Source of the DNA: Candidatus Uhrbacteria bacterium
GTDB taxonomy: Bacteria > Patescibacteriota > Patescibacteriia > 2-12-FULL-60-25
NCBI GenBank assembly: GCA_016866635.1
Contig: VGLT01000002.1
Location: forward strand, 1-27,747
Reading direction: 5' to 3'
DNA length: 27,747 bases
Numbering within the stretch: position 1 is the first letter of the stretch; each line of letters starts with the position of its first letter. The notes below the pieces were generated by a model. It made no database searches, was not told the origin of the DNA, and worked only from the letters and a program-made list of their open reading frames with translations. A program made the translations under genes and the position numbers. Positions 1 to 7,667 of this stretch are shown piece by piece.

Positions 1-23
1 TAGCAGCCTCTCACGCCACGGGG

Positions 24-123
24 CACGTAAAGGCCACTTTTATCTATTGATGTGGTTTTCTTAATGGCTGTGCCACGTGGGCCACAACGAAAAAACCACG
101 CTTTAAAACGTGGCCTTTACGTG
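24..123. repeat. Nested inverted repeat downstream of tRNA-Val
   Basis: A 14-nt arm CACGTAAAGGCCAC (24-37) is matched by its exact complement GTGGCCTTTACGTG (110-123). Inside lie a second pair, GTGGTTTT (52-59) and AAAACCAC (92-99), and a CCACGTGG palindrome (73-80). The right arm overlaps the CCA end of the tRNA-Val gene and part of its terminator stem, so the long fold and the short terminator cannot both form. Confidence 0.6.
90..113 (-). terminator. Intrinsic terminator of tRNA-Val
   Basis: On the minus strand CCACG (113-109) pairs with CGTGG (100-96) across an 8-nt loop and is followed directly by six T residues (95-90). It lies 9 nt beyond the tRNA 3' end. Confidence 0.65.
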
Positions 124-198
124 GTGGACGTTGCAGGATTCGAACCTGCGACCTTTCGAATGTGAATCGAACGCTCTAACCAACTGAGCTAAACGTCC
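122..198 (-). tRNA. tRNA-Val (anticodon CAC)
   Basis: The minus strand folds into a full cloverleaf. The acceptor pair is GGACGTT/AACGTCC, the D arm reads TAGCTCAGTTGGTTAGAGC, the anticodon stem is TTCGA/TCGAA with loop TTCACAT (anticodon CAC, codon GUG), the variable loop is AGGTC and the T arm is GCAGG-TTCGAAT-CCTGC. The discriminator is A and CCA is encoded (124-122). A good promoter lies 12 nt upstream and a terminator follows. Confidence 0.95.
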
Positions 199-210
199 AA
201 ATGTCCCGAG

Positions 211-239
211 ATCATACAGAATAGAGAATCATTTAGCAA
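211..239 (-). promoter_or_regulatory. Promoter of tRNA-Val
   Basis: TTGCTA (239-234), a 17-nt spacer and TATGAT (216-211) on the minus strand, 12 nt before the mature tRNA 5' end. Confidence 0.7.
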
Positions 240-344
240 GCCTTGACACAGTCGACTGAGGAAGATGTACGTCCCTGGTCTCAGGACGCGGCTTTCGTAT
301 ATTCACGTGATTGAAAGTCCATGTTATCTTTTATTTGTTAAGAT

Positions 345-413
345 ATTACTCATTACTTATTACTCATTACTCATTTTACTCATTACTCATTACTCTTGAT
401 TTACTCATTACGC
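345..413. repeat. Degenerate heptamer tandem repeat (ATTACTC)
   Basis: About nine imperfect copies of the 7-nt unit ATTACTC/ATTACTT/ATTACGC run up to 10 nt before the start of the 424 gene. The same heptamer, in the other orientation, lies inside the RlmD-type coding sequence at 25706-25734. Confidence 0.85.
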
Positions 414-423
414 TCGCTTTGAT

Positions 424-666
424 ATGTGGTTTTTTATTCTCTTTGTCGCCATCCTGATCTTAGTTCTCGCAATCTTCCTCTATTCTTTTATCGCCGGGGT
501 TGTAGAAAACGAAGATTGGTTCCTGATCATTGTCGGATTATTTTTCGCCCTATACATTGGTGCCGCCTTTTTGGTTTACAAACTTGTGGATTTTCGTCCG
601 GCTCCATCAAATATCGGATCGTTTTTACAGGATGGTATCGTTCACGTATCCTCAACAAAAGAGTGA
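424..666 (+). CDS. Small two-helix membrane protein, hypothetical
   Basis: An 80-residue protein I do not recognise. Residues 2-27 form a strongly hydrophobic helix and residues 31-54 a second one, leaving a short polar C-terminal tail that is probably exposed. No catalytic motif is visible. The start ATG follows directly after a decayed heptamer repeat and I see no Shine-Dalgarno. The gene ends 5 nt before the stop of the converging 672-2012 gene. Its hydrophobic pattern and length support a real small membrane protein over a chance frame; a +2 frame overlapping it has an unnatural composition. Confidence 0.6.
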   Translation: MWFFILFVAILILVLAIFLYSFIAGVVENEDWFLIIVGLFFALYIGAAFLVYKLVDFRPAPSNIGSFLQDGIVHVSSTKE

Positions 667-671
667 GGTTT

Positions 672-2012
672 TTAAATAATGAGCGGCAATGTTGCTAGAG
701 GAGTTTTTGCTCCTGTAATAATACTTTCGATCCGATAGGCACCATGGGTAGGTGCCTCGATATAGCCGTTCCAGGCAAAGCGCGCGAGACCTCCGGAGGA
801 AATCCAGTCAAACAACCATTCGTTGGTATAACGCGGATCGTTTTGTGGAATTCCGCCGTTTACGGTTTGCAGCCAGCGCAAATTAAACTCTTCTTGTGAG
901 CCAATGGGAGGCGCAATGATGATCGGAAGACCAAGACCGGTGTAAAAGGAAAGCTCACTTGGTTTCGTCCAAAGAATATCCGTTGTGCGTAGGGTTTTAG
1001 AAAAGGTTTTAAAATAGTTCGCTCGTGTTCCATGGCAGTTGATATTGAGATAGGAGCCAAGCATTTTTCTCAGACCAAGCCATCTCGCACCTTGTAAAAA
1101 ATAATGGGCTACAGACCGTCGCGTACCTGCCTCCAGGTTTACACGGATGTTTTGCGCCAAAATCTCTTTCCGTAAGCTCGTTAGCATTTGTAATCCTAAT
1201 TCACGTTGTGCCCCAGCCCCACCGACACAAAAGGTCAGGGTCAACGGGTGCCGTGGCTTCCACGGGCAGATCAGCTCACCCAATTCTGCACCGAGGGTCT
1301 TTGCGTATTTTTCAAGAAAGATTTTCTTCGGATCAAGATTACACAGTCGAGCCAAGAGATCTTGTTTGACAATATCTGCCTTTGGTCCTCCGATGTTTTG
1401 CCTGGGGAGAGGAAAGCCCGTTAAAAAAATATTTTCCTCGCGCACTCCGTACAACTTGAGTCGCTCGACGACACGTCCGTTGGGGGCAAAATACTTGATA
1501 CGGCTCTTTTTTGGATCTTTTGGGGCCCAGGTTCGACTCATGTCTGCATCGCAAATCACACAATAGATGTCACCGGGGTATCCATGGACTTCTGCGGCAA
1601 AGGCACCGGTAAAAAACGTGCTAATCAATGGGAGCCGCTTGCGAGAGAGTTTATCAATTAAATGTTTGCCTAGTCCCTGTGTTTCAATCAAATGATAAAA
1701 TTGCTGTAGTTGGAGATTAGATGCAGAGAGATCACGGCGTGGATAAAATTCCGGAATTTTTTGAAAATGATCCATGACGCTGAACAGGGGTTCACCAATA
1801 ACGGGAAGAGAGCGTACACGCGAGACCGCCTCGTAGGTTTTTCGTAGACGCGTCCACAGCTGTCTTTCTTTATGCGGAATTCCAGAATACTCGTTGGCGG
1901 TAATGATTTTTCCATACGCCAAATCCTCCAAACCAAACGCCGCCCGTTCATGTCCATACCCCATGTTCACTGAAATGACCCAGGCGTTTTTCTGACGTCG
2001 TTTTTCCTCCAT
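672..2012 (-). CDS. Putative GT-B-fold glycosyltransferase-like protein (MurG/MGDG-synthase-like)
   Basis: A protein of about 446 residues. Near the N terminus is a MGYGHERAA segment (residues 17-25), the GxGH-type loop that binds substrate in MurG and diacylglycerol glycosyltransferases. A mid-protein glycine-rich CVGGAGAQRE follows, and then KPSELSFYTGLGLPIII and GSQEEFN, which resemble the donor-sugar site of GT-B enzymes. There is no signal peptide. I chose the ATG at 2012; an upstream in-frame TTG (2057) would add 15 hydrophobic residues but has no ribosome binding site. It lies just after the 2065-2517 gene on the same strand, so the two are probably cotranscribed. The fold assignment is inferred from motifs and the substrate is unknown. 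Confidence 0.5.
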   Translation of the reverse strand: MEEKRRQKNAWVISVNMGYGHERAAFGLEDLAYGKIITANEYSGIPHKERQLWTRLRKTYEAVSRVRSLPVIGEPLFSVMDHFQKIPEFYPRRDLSASNLQLQQFYHLIETQGLGKHLIDKLSRKRLPLISTFFTGAFAAEVHGYPGDIYCVICDADMSRTWAPKDPKKSRIKYFAPNGRVVERLKLYGVREENIFLTGFPLPRQNIGGPKADIVKQDLLARLCNLDPKKIFLEKYAKTLGAELGELICPWKPRHPLTLTFCVGGAGAQRELGLQMLTSLRKEILAQNIRVNLEAGTRRSVAHYFLQGARWLGLRKMLGSYLNINCHGTRANYFKTFSKTLRTTDILWTKPSELSFYTGLGLPIIIAPPIGSQEEFNLRWLQTVNGGIPQNDPRYTNEWLFDWISSGGLARFAWNGYIEAPTHGAYRIESIITGAKTPLATLPLII

Positions 2013-2064
2013 GATGAAAGAATACCAAAAATAGGGAAACGTTGAAAGATGGTGCAATCATTTT

Positions 2065-2517
2065 TTAGATGGTGCGATCTTTTGATCTTTTTATTCCGAC
2101 ACGTTCTTTTTTCACCGGTTCCTCCTTCATATCAATTTCCCCCACGTAGGCTTCAAAACATTCTTCATATCTTCGCGAGACCAACTGTTCAAGGGTGAGG
2201 GGGTCTGTTTTTTTGGCGCGTGCGCCAAGTTCCTTTATCACATCCCGTCTTGCGCGGTGCCATGCCCATTCATCCGTGTAGTTGTACCACGTGAACTCCC
2301 AGAGCTCTGCCTCCATATGGTGCAGGATCTGATGCGCGTCTTCCGTCGACATCCCAAGGAGTCGTTCAATATTTTCCAAAAGGGTCGGGTATGGCACGGT
2401 TTCGAGCCCTTGCTCTTGCCGGAGAGACGTCTCCATGAGGAATCGTGCCAACGTTGCCCGGTGAAGTTCTAAGAGTGCCTTGCGAGAAAGACTCAACGAG
2501 AAAAATTCATGATTCAT
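2065..2517 (-). CDS. Conserved-looking hypothetical protein
   Basis: A 150-residue soluble, mostly helical protein with an aromatic-rich middle (EFTWYNYTDEWAWHRAR) and a basic C-terminal tail. I recognise no family. It is the first gene of a two-gene unit with the GT-B-like protein. Its promoter (TAGACA-17-TATTGT) overlaps the divergent malic enzyme promoter. The ATG at 2517 gives a leader of roughly 17 nt with no clear Shine-Dalgarno. An AGATGGTGC(A/G)ATC direct repeat spans its stop codon and the start region of the next gene. Confidence 0.65.
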   Translation of the reverse strand: MNHEFFSLSLSRKALLELHRATLARFLMETSLRQEQGLETVPYPTLLENIERLLGMSTEDAHQILHHMEAELWEFTWYNYTDEWAWHRARRDVIKELGARAKKTDPLTLEQLVSRRYEECFEAYVGEIDMKEEPVKKERVGIKRSKDRTI

Positions 2518-2538
2518 AGATTTTAGGGTTCTGTTTCT

Positions 2539-2567
2539 ACAATAGCGGTTGCAATAAAAGATGTCTA
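2539..2567 (-). promoter_or_regulatory. Promoter of the 2065-2517 gene
   Basis: Minus-strand TAGACA (2567-2562), 17 nt, TATTGT (2544-2539). It overlaps the oppositely directed malic enzyme promoter, so the two units may interfere with each other. Confidence 0.5.
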
Positions 2568-2577
2568 CTATTATGCT
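2549..2577 (+). promoter_or_regulatory. Promoter of the malic enzyme gene
   Basis: TTGCAA (2549-2554), 17-nt spacer, TATGCT (2572-2577). The ATG is only 10 nt downstream of the -10 box, which implies a leader of a few nucleotides or none. Confidence 0.6.
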
Positions 2578-2587
2578 TCTGTGATCT

Positions 2588-3739
2588 ATGAGCGAGACAA
2601 GGCCAGACGTGGGAGCGCAAGCAATCGAGCTTCACCAGCGCTTAAAAGGAATAATTGAGATACGGCTTAAAACGCCAATAGACAGCATGTCCGACCTGTC
2701 CCTGGTATATACGCCTGGTGTTGGCGCTGTCTCACGCGTTATTGCCGATCATCCTGAGCAAGCCGACCAATTAACCTGGAGAAAGAATGCGGTAGCGGTT
2801 GTATCGGATGGATCGGCGGTGCTTGGTTTGGGGAATATTGGGCCGGCAGGAGCTTTGCCTGTTATGGAAGGTAAGTGCGCCATTTTTAAGCGTTTTGCAG
2901 ATTTGGATGCTGTTCCGATCGTGCTTGCCACACAAGATGTGGAGCAGATTATTGCAACGGTCAAGGCGATCGCGCCGAGTTTTGGAGCCATTCAATTAGA
3001 AGATATTTCCGGTCCGCGTTGCTTTACCATTGAGCGGCGGTTGCAAGAAGAACTCGATATTCCCGTGATGCATGATGATCAGCATGGCACCGCGGTGGTC
3101 GCACTCGCGGCGTTGATCAATGCGTTGAAGGTTGTTGGCAAATCATTTGAAGAGGTAAACGTTGTTTTGAGTGGAGCTGGGGCAGCGGGTATTGGCGTGG
3201 CCCGTCTCTTGGTTAAGCGAGGGATAAAAAATCTTATTGCGGTTGATCGGACGGGGGCGATTTGGGATGGTCGAGAAGGGCTCAATGAAGAAAAAAAATT
3301 ATTGGCCTCGTTTACGAATAAGGAAAAGCGGACCGGTTTGCTCGCAGACGTGGCTCAAGGTGCTGACATTTTGATCGGAGTCAGCTCGGCTGGGATTTTT
3401 ACGACAGACATCGTAAAATCGTTAGCTCCTCATTCCATTATCATCGCCATGGCCAATCCCGTTCCAGAAATCTTGCCAGACGAGGCTAAGGCCGCAGGGG
3501 TTGCTGTTATGGCGACGGGGAGGAGCGATTTTCCTAACCAAGTCAACAACGCCCTGTGTTATCCAGGGCTCTTCCGCGGGATGCTCGATCACGGGGTGAA
3601 AAAAGTGACGGATGAAATCAAATTTCGTGCGGCGGAAGCCATTGCCGCGATGGTGCCTCATCCGACGCCAGAGAAAATCATTCCAAATATGTTTGATCCA
3701 GGATTAGTCGAACGAGTGGCGGCAAGTGTGATAGAATAG
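2588..3739 (+). CDS. Malic enzyme, short prokaryotic form
   Basis: Oxidative decarboxylation of malate to pyruvate and CO2 with NAD(P). At 383 residues it has the usual length of the single-domain bacterial enzyme, without the phosphotransacetylase-like tail of MaeB. The N-terminal malic domain carries YTPGVG (Tyr41), the GLGNIGPAGALPVMEGK block with the catalytic lysine region, LEDISGPR and DDQHGT (metal and substrate acids). The NAD(P)-binding domain has VLSGAGAAGIG, and MANPVPEI and NNALCYPGLFRG follow. Its own promoter lies 10 nt upstream, so the mRNA looks leaderless. It precedes ftsE by 6 nt, which suggests one operon with ftsEX. Cofactor preference cannot be read safely. Confidence 0.93.
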   Translation: MSETRPDVGAQAIELHQRLKGIIEIRLKTPIDSMSDLSLVYTPGVGAVSRVIADHPEQADQLTWRKNAVAVVSDGSAVLGLGNIGPAGALPVMEGKCAIFKRFADLDAVPIVLATQDVEQIIATVKAIAPSFGAIQLEDISGPRCFTIERRLQEELDIPVMHDDQHGTAVVALAALINALKVVGKSFEEVNVVLSGAGAAGIGVARLLVKRGIKNLIAVDRTGAIWDGREGLNEEKKLLASFTNKEKRTGLLADVAQGADILIGVSSAGIFTTDIVKSLAPHSIIIAMANPVPEILPDEAKAAGVAVMATGRSDFPNQVNNALCYPGLFRGMLDHGVKKVTDEIKFRAAEAIAAMVPHPTPEKIIPNMFDPGLVERVAASVIE

Positions 3740-3745
3740 CAACAC

Positions 3746-4432
3746 ATGATTTTTCTGGAGCACGTCTCCAAAGTGTATCCTCCGGACGTGGTTGCTTTGC
3801 AAAACGTCTCGCTTAAGATTGAACCAGGGGAATTTGTTTCGATTGTGGGCCAAAGCGGCGCAGGGAAGACGACCATGGCCAAATTATTGATTGCGGACGA
3901 GCGGCCCAGCACCGGTCGTATTATGGTTGGTGGCTGGGATATTACTCGTATTCCTTCGCGAGATATTCCACAGCTTCGACGGCAGATTGGTGTGGTGTTT
4001 CAAGACTACAAACTCTTGTCTCAAAAAACGGTTTATGAAAACGTCGCCTTTGCCCTGGAAGTCGCAGGGGAGTCAGGGAAGCGGATTCGGGAAATCGTGC
4101 CACAGGTGTTAAAGATTGTTGGACTCGAGGCTCAAAAGGATCGATTTCCAAAACAGCTTTCCGGAGGAGAGAAGCAGCGCGTCGTGATTGCGCGTTCCCT
4201 GGTGCACGCGCCAAAAGTGCTTCTTGCTGATGAGCCGACAGGAAATCTCGACACGTTAAACACCCGAGACATCATGGATTTATTATTGAAGATAAATCAG
4301 TTTGGCACGACGATTGTCCTTGTGACCCATAATCGTGAGGTAGTCAACGCCCTGCGTCGACGCGTTATTACCATCAGCAACGGAAACATCGTCTCTGATG
4401 TGGCTCAGGGAAAATATATCTTATCTGTATGA
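3746..4432 (+). CDS. ftsE: Cell division ATP-binding protein FtsE
   Basis: The ATPase of the FtsEX complex, which at the septum drives peptidoglycan hydrolases through conformational coupling. The 228-residue length is typical. Walker [10 protein letters not shown] (35-43), Q-loop Q86, ABC signature LSGGE (138-142), Walker B and D-loop [11 protein letters not shown] (159-169) and H-loop His195 are all present. The stop overlaps the ftsX start by 4 nt (ATGA), a classic coupling arrangement. The upstream neighbour is malic enzyme, 6 nt away; no Shine-Dalgarno is visible. Confidence 0.95.
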   Translation: MIFLEHVSKVYPPDVVALQNVSLKIEPGEFVSIVGQSGAGKTTMAKLLIADERPSTGRIMVGGWDITRIPSRDIPQLRRQIGVVFQDYKLLSQKTVYENVAFALEVAGESGKRIREIVPQVLKIVGLEAQKDRFPKQLSGGEKQRVVIARSLVHAPKVLLADEPTGNLDTLNTRDIMDLLLKINQFGTTIVLVTHNREVVNALRRRVITISNGNIVSDVAQGKYILSV

Positions 4433-5349
4433 TCACGCTTTGGAGGATTTTTAAGTATTCATGGAAAAACGTATTCCGTAATGCGTGGCTTGGGTTGGCG
4501 ACGGTTTTTGTTTTTATGATGGCGCTCTTGTCCGTCAATGTATTGCTTGGGGTAAATGTGTTGCTGGAGAACACCATCCAGGCTCTGGAGCAAAAAATCG
4601 ATGTGACCGTTACCTTTAAAAAAGCCACCCCGGTTGAAGTGATCAATCAAGCAAGATTCTTTCTTACCTCCTTGCCCCAAGTGGCGGGGATTAAGGTTAT
4701 TACGGCGGAAGAAGCTCTGGCAAATTTTAAAGCGCGTCACGCAGATCGTGATCCAAAAGTGATCAGTGCGTTGAACGAATTGTCTGGTAATCCGCTGGGT
4801 GCACAGCTTGTTATCAAAGCCAAGGACGTCTCTGATTATCCGTTCTTGTTGCAAACGATTCAAAATCCACAATACGCTTCTTTCATTCAAGATCGTACCT
4901 ACGATGACCATCAGCTGGCTATTGCCTGGATTCAAGACGCCGGGCGCAAAGCCAGAATTTTTGGGGCAATCCTCGTGGCAATTTTTGCGTTTTTTGGAGC
5001 GCTGATTGCGTTTAATGCTATTCGCGTTGCCGTGTATACACAGCGAGAAGAAATTACGATCATGCGTTTAGTCGGCGCTTCCTCCTTTTTTATTCGCGGA
5101 CCGTTTATTCTTGAGGGGATTTGGCTCGCGCTCTTTTCTTTTATTCTGTCCTTTGCTTTGTTGATCGGTGTTTCTGCCTGGCTGGATAATGTTTTACCGC
5201 CTTTATTTGATTCAGTGCGGGTGGGTTCCTTTCTGCTCACCTTTTTCCGTGAGCAGTGGCCGACGATCGTGTTTGTGGAAGGAGTGGGGATGTTTGGTTT
5301 GGTCGCACTCGTCTCCTGGGCTGCCGTGGGGAAGTATATAAAACGATAA
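4429..5349 (+). CDS. ftsX: Cell division membrane protein FtsX
   Basis: The membrane partner of FtsE, 306 residues. A first membrane helix (about 17-43) is followed by an extracellular domain of roughly 120 residues, then three further helices (about 178-198, 222-250 and 275-300), which is the FtsX topology. LVGASSFFIRGPFILEG is the typical intracellular loop that contacts FtsE. It overlaps ftsE by 4 nt and is followed by a strong bidirectional terminator. No hydrolase or EnvC-like partner is encoded next to it. Confidence 0.93.
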   Translation: MITLWRIFKYSWKNVFRNAWLGLATVFVFMMALLSVNVLLGVNVLLENTIQALEQKIDVTVTFKKATPVEVINQARFFLTSLPQVAGIKVITAEEALANFKARHADRDPKVISALNELSGNPLGAQLVIKAKDVSDYPFLLQTIQNPQYASFIQDRTYDDHQLAIAWIQDAGRKARIFGAILVAIFAFFGALIAFNAIRVAVYTQREEITIMRLVGASSFFIRGPFILEGIWLALFSFILSFALLIGVSAWLDNVLPPLFDSVRVGSFLLTFFREQWPTIVFVEGVGMFGLVALVSWAAVGKYIKR

Positions 5350-5350
5350 A

Positions 5351-5380
5351 AAAATAAACAGGGTACACCCTGTTTATTTT
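5351..5380. terminator. Bidirectional terminator between ftsX and the secreted-protein gene
   Basis: AAAATAAACAGGGT (5351-5364) pairs with ACCCTGTTTATTTT (5367-5380), with T-runs on both sides, and serves ftsX (+) and the 5393-5791 gene (-). The right arm is repeated almost exactly at 5386-5400, where it overlaps the stop codon of the reverse gene. Confidence 0.9.
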
Positions 5381-5392
5381 TTGTTACCCTGT

Positions 5393-5791
5393 TTATTTTT
5401 TTATGGCTGCTGCAAATTTTGCTTTGCTTTTGTTTACAGATTTGTTGAATGAGTTTTGTACGGCTCTGACCCCTCGGCTACCATATCCACAGTAGGGTTC
5501 ATGCATGGCGACCCAGATTGTTTCGATGTCTTCACGATATTTTTTGGCCGCGCCATCTGCCTCCGCCCCTGCTTTTTGAATTTCTTCTTCTGCCTTGGCT
5601 TTTGCTGTTTGATAGAGTTGTTTGATTTCCGGAGTCAAACATTTGGTGGTTGCGGCTACAGGCGTCAGTTCAACTTTTCTTGGTGCAATCTTTTTTGCCT
5701 TTGTCGCCGCAAGACCCATGGATGGGGAAGCGACAAACAATAGTCCAAATGCCATGACCGGGGCAATCAACAAAGCGATAGATCGAATCAT
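5393..5791 (-). CDS. Small secreted helical protein, hypothetical
   Basis: A 132-residue protein when started at the ATG at 5791. Residues 1-27 form a signal peptide (MIRSIALL, hydrophobic core, ending near GLA-AT). The mature part is Ala/Lys/Glu-rich and helical, with two cysteines (TKCLTP and EPYCGYG) that could form a disulphide. The longer frame reaching 5878 adds 29 residues that would hide the signal peptide, so I reject that start. The promoter is TTGCCA-17-CATAAT. It resembles the 14797-15207 product in design, though sequence identity is not obvious. Function unknown. Confidence 0.7.
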   Translation of the reverse strand: MIRSIALLIAPVMAFGLLFVASPSMGLAATKAKKIAPRKVELTPVAATTKCLTPEIKQLYQTAKAKAEEEIQKAGAEADGAAKKYREDIETIWVAMHEPYCGYGSRGVRAVQNSFNKSVNKSKAKFAAAIKK

Positions 5792-5804
5792 AGTTTGTGG
5801 ATAG

Positions 5805-5833
5805 ATTATGGCATTTTTTGATCTTTTTGGCAA
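5805..5833 (-). promoter_or_regulatory. Promoter of the secreted-protein gene
   Basis: Minus-strand TTGCCA (5833-5828), 17 nt, CATAAT (5810-5805), 13 nt before the ATG at 5791. Confidence 0.55.
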
Positions 5834-5889
5834 GGAATATTTCACTATTTCCGCTAATATTAGCCGATATGTATCCATGTGTTGCGATA

Positions 5890-5898
5890 TGGTATTCT
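5890..5898 (+). promoter_or_regulatory. Extended -10 promoter of the transpeptidase gene
   Basis: TGG-TATTCT (5890-5898) is an extended -10 element. The in-frame GTG at 5905 begins 6 nt later, so transcription should start at or next to the start codon. No good -35 box is seen. Confidence 0.45.
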
Positions 5899-5904
5899 AC
5901 GGTC

Positions 5905-6846
5905 GTGAACTACTCACGCGGCTACTCTTCTTTTTCACGAGTTCGAGAATCGCCTTTGTTGGAAAAACGCGTCACGGTGATTGCTGTGTTATTTGGTTTG
6001 GGATTGGTCTTTTTGTTGCTTCGTTTTTTTCAATTGCAAATCTTTGATCACAAAACGTATAAAGTTTTAGCTTCGGATCAACATGAAATAGAAGCGACCC
6101 TCGTTCCTAAACGAGGGACGATTTATCTGAAAGATACCACCAGCGAGAAACTGTTTCCGGTGGCAAAGGATCGCGATGCCTGGCTGGTCTTTGCCATGCC
6201 GCGCGAAATCAAAGAGGCAAAGACAGTCGCCGAGGAGCTCAATGCGATTTTTCAGACCACGAGTACGGAGATGTTTGATAAAATTTCCTCGAGCAGTACC
6301 TATGTTGTTTTGCAAAAAGACGTCTCTTTGGAGATCGCGGATACCTTACGCGCCAAACGGTTGCCGGGAATCGGGGTTTCTAAAGGCGTGGCGCGTCTTT
6401 ATCCAGAGCGGGGATTGGGGGGGCAGATGATTGGATTTGTTTCGGTGCAAGATGATGGTCATCGGGTAGGAAAATATGGATTGGAAGGAGCGTTTCAAGA
6501 AACGCTGGCGGGTACCTATGGTTCATTGGTGGCAGAAAAGGATGCGGCTGGAAGACGGCTCACGATTGGAACGTTGGATATTACTCAAGCCAAAGACGGC
6601 TCTGATATCGTGCTCACCATTGATCGGGCGATTCAATATAAAGCGTGTGAAAAAATTGAAGCGGCGGTTACACAATTTGCGGCGGCGAGCGGGGTTGTGA
6701 TTGTTATGGATCCGCAAACAGGAGCGATTCTTGCGATGTGTGGATATCCAGATTTTGATCCAGCAAACTATGGCAAGATTAGCGATCTTGCCGTTTTGAA
6801 TAATCCTTTTATCAATTTGAACCCGGATCTATTTTTAAACCCGTAA
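5905..6846 (+). CDS. ftsI: FtsI/PBP2-family peptidoglycan transpeptidase, N-terminal part (frameshifted)
   Basis: The first part of a class B penicillin-binding protein that cross-links peptidoglycan during division or elongation. It holds a cytoplasmic start, one membrane anchor (VTVIAVLFGLGLVFLLL), the PBP dimerisation region beginning at KRGTIYLKD, and the start of the transpeptidase domain (VVIVMDPQTGAILAMCGYPDFDP). The frame then fails: after N-P-F-I-N it reads LNPDLFLNP and stops at 6844-6846. The expected E-P-G-S-x-x-K continues in the next frame from 6819, so one base is missing around 6816-6818. I chose GTG 5905 because of the extended -10 element; ATG 5869 and 5797 are upstream alternatives. 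FtsI is favoured over MrdA because murF follows. Confidence 0.8.
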   Translation: MNYSRGYSSFSRVRESPLLEKRVTVIAVLFGLGLVFLLLRFFQLQIFDHKTYKVLASDQHEIEATLVPKRGTIYLKDTTSEKLFPVAKDRDAWLVFAMPREIKEAKTVAEELNAIFQTTSTEMFDKISSSSTYVVLQKDVSLEIADTLRAKRLPGIGVSKGVARLYPERGLGGQMIGFVSVQDDGHRVGKYGLEGAFQETLAGTYGSLVAEKDAAGRRLTIGTLDITQAKDGSDIVLTIDRAIQYKACEKIEAAVTQFAAASGVVIVMDPQTGAILAMCGYPDFDPANYGKISDLAVLNNPFINLNPDLFLNP

Positions 6847-7652
6847 CCCTCGCCGCCGCGTTAGATGCGGGAAAAATTACTCCACGGACCACCTATACGG
6901 ATACGGGGGAGGAGCATATTGATGATTTTACGATTCGTAACTCTGACAAACAGGCGCATGGATTGCAGACCATGGTTGAGGTTTTAAGTAAGTCGCTGAA
7001 TACAGGAACCATTTTTGTTCAACGATTGCTAGGGATAGAGAATTTTCGGGACTATGTGAAGCGATTTGGATTTGGAGAGAAAACCGGGATCGGCTTCCAA
7101 GCGGAGGCCAAAGGAGATATCTCTCCACTCCAGCGCACGGGGAGAATTTGGGGAGCAACCGCCTCATACGGCCAAGGTATTAGCACTACACCGCTCCAGA
7201 TGGTGAGTGCATTTGTTGCCTTGGGAAATGGAGGGCAGTTGATGAAGCCGTATTTGGTTCAGGCGATCATCCACCCAGATGGCACGCGTGAAGAAATAAA
7301 ACCGCAAGTGATTCGACAAGTGATTAGCTCACGTACGTCTCGTCTTATTTCCGGTATGATGGTGGATGTCGTTGAAAAAGGACATGGCAAACGCGCAGCC
7401 GTCCCGGGGTATTATGTGGCAGGGAAGACGGGAACAGCTCAGATCCCTGATCCAAATGGAAAAGGATATTTGAAAGATAAGAATATAGGTTCATTTGTAG
7501 GATTTGCTCCGGCAGATCACCCGAAATTTGTTATGTTGGTCAAAATTGATCGGCCGCGTGATGTCATCTTTGCCGAGTCCTCTGCAGCGCCTGTCTTTGG
7601 TGATTTGGCAAAATTTCTTCTTACCTACTTGCACGTTCCTCCCGAGAGATAG
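6819..7652 (+). CDS. ftsI: FtsI/PBP2-family transpeptidase, C-terminal catalytic part (frameshifted)
   Basis: Continuation of the broken transpeptidase. From 6819 this frame reads EPGSIFKPVTLAAALDAG, which contains the nucleophile motif SxxK (SIFK, Ser codon 6828-6830). It then shows SxN (SLN in LSKSLNTG) and KTG (AGKTGTAQIPD), so all three active-site motifs are intact but lie in a different frame from the membrane anchor. An internal ATG at 6963 would start after SxxK and give a dead enzyme. Joined to the first part the protein would be about 582 residues, normal for FtsI. Everything else is well preserved, which points to a recent mutation, a sequencing or assembly indel, or less likely recoding. 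It ends 15 nt before murF. Confidence 0.82.
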   Translation, partial: EPGSIFKPVTLAAALDAGKITPRTTYTDTGEEHIDDFTIRNSDKQAHGLQTMVEVLSKSLNTGTIFVQRLLGIENFRDYVKRFGFGEKTGIGFQAEAKGDISPLQRTGRIWGATASYGQGISTTPLQMVSAFVALGNGGQLMKPYLVQAIIHPDGTREEIKPQVIRQVISSRTSRLISGMMVDVVEKGHGKRAAVPGYYVAGKTGTAQIPDPNGKGYLKDKNIGSFVGFAPADHPKFVMLVKIDRPRDVIFAESSAAPVFGDLAKFLLTYLHVPPER

Positions 7653-7667
7653 TACGATCTTAGTACT

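Noticed and set aside
345..413. Possible CRISPR array
   Set aside because: Units are 7 nt with no spacers and no cas genes nearby; it is a decayed microsatellite.
2012..2057. TTG start at 2057 for the GT-B-like gene
   Set aside because: No Shine-Dalgarno and the extra 15 residues do not resemble a conserved N terminus; ATG 2012 is simpler, though not certain.
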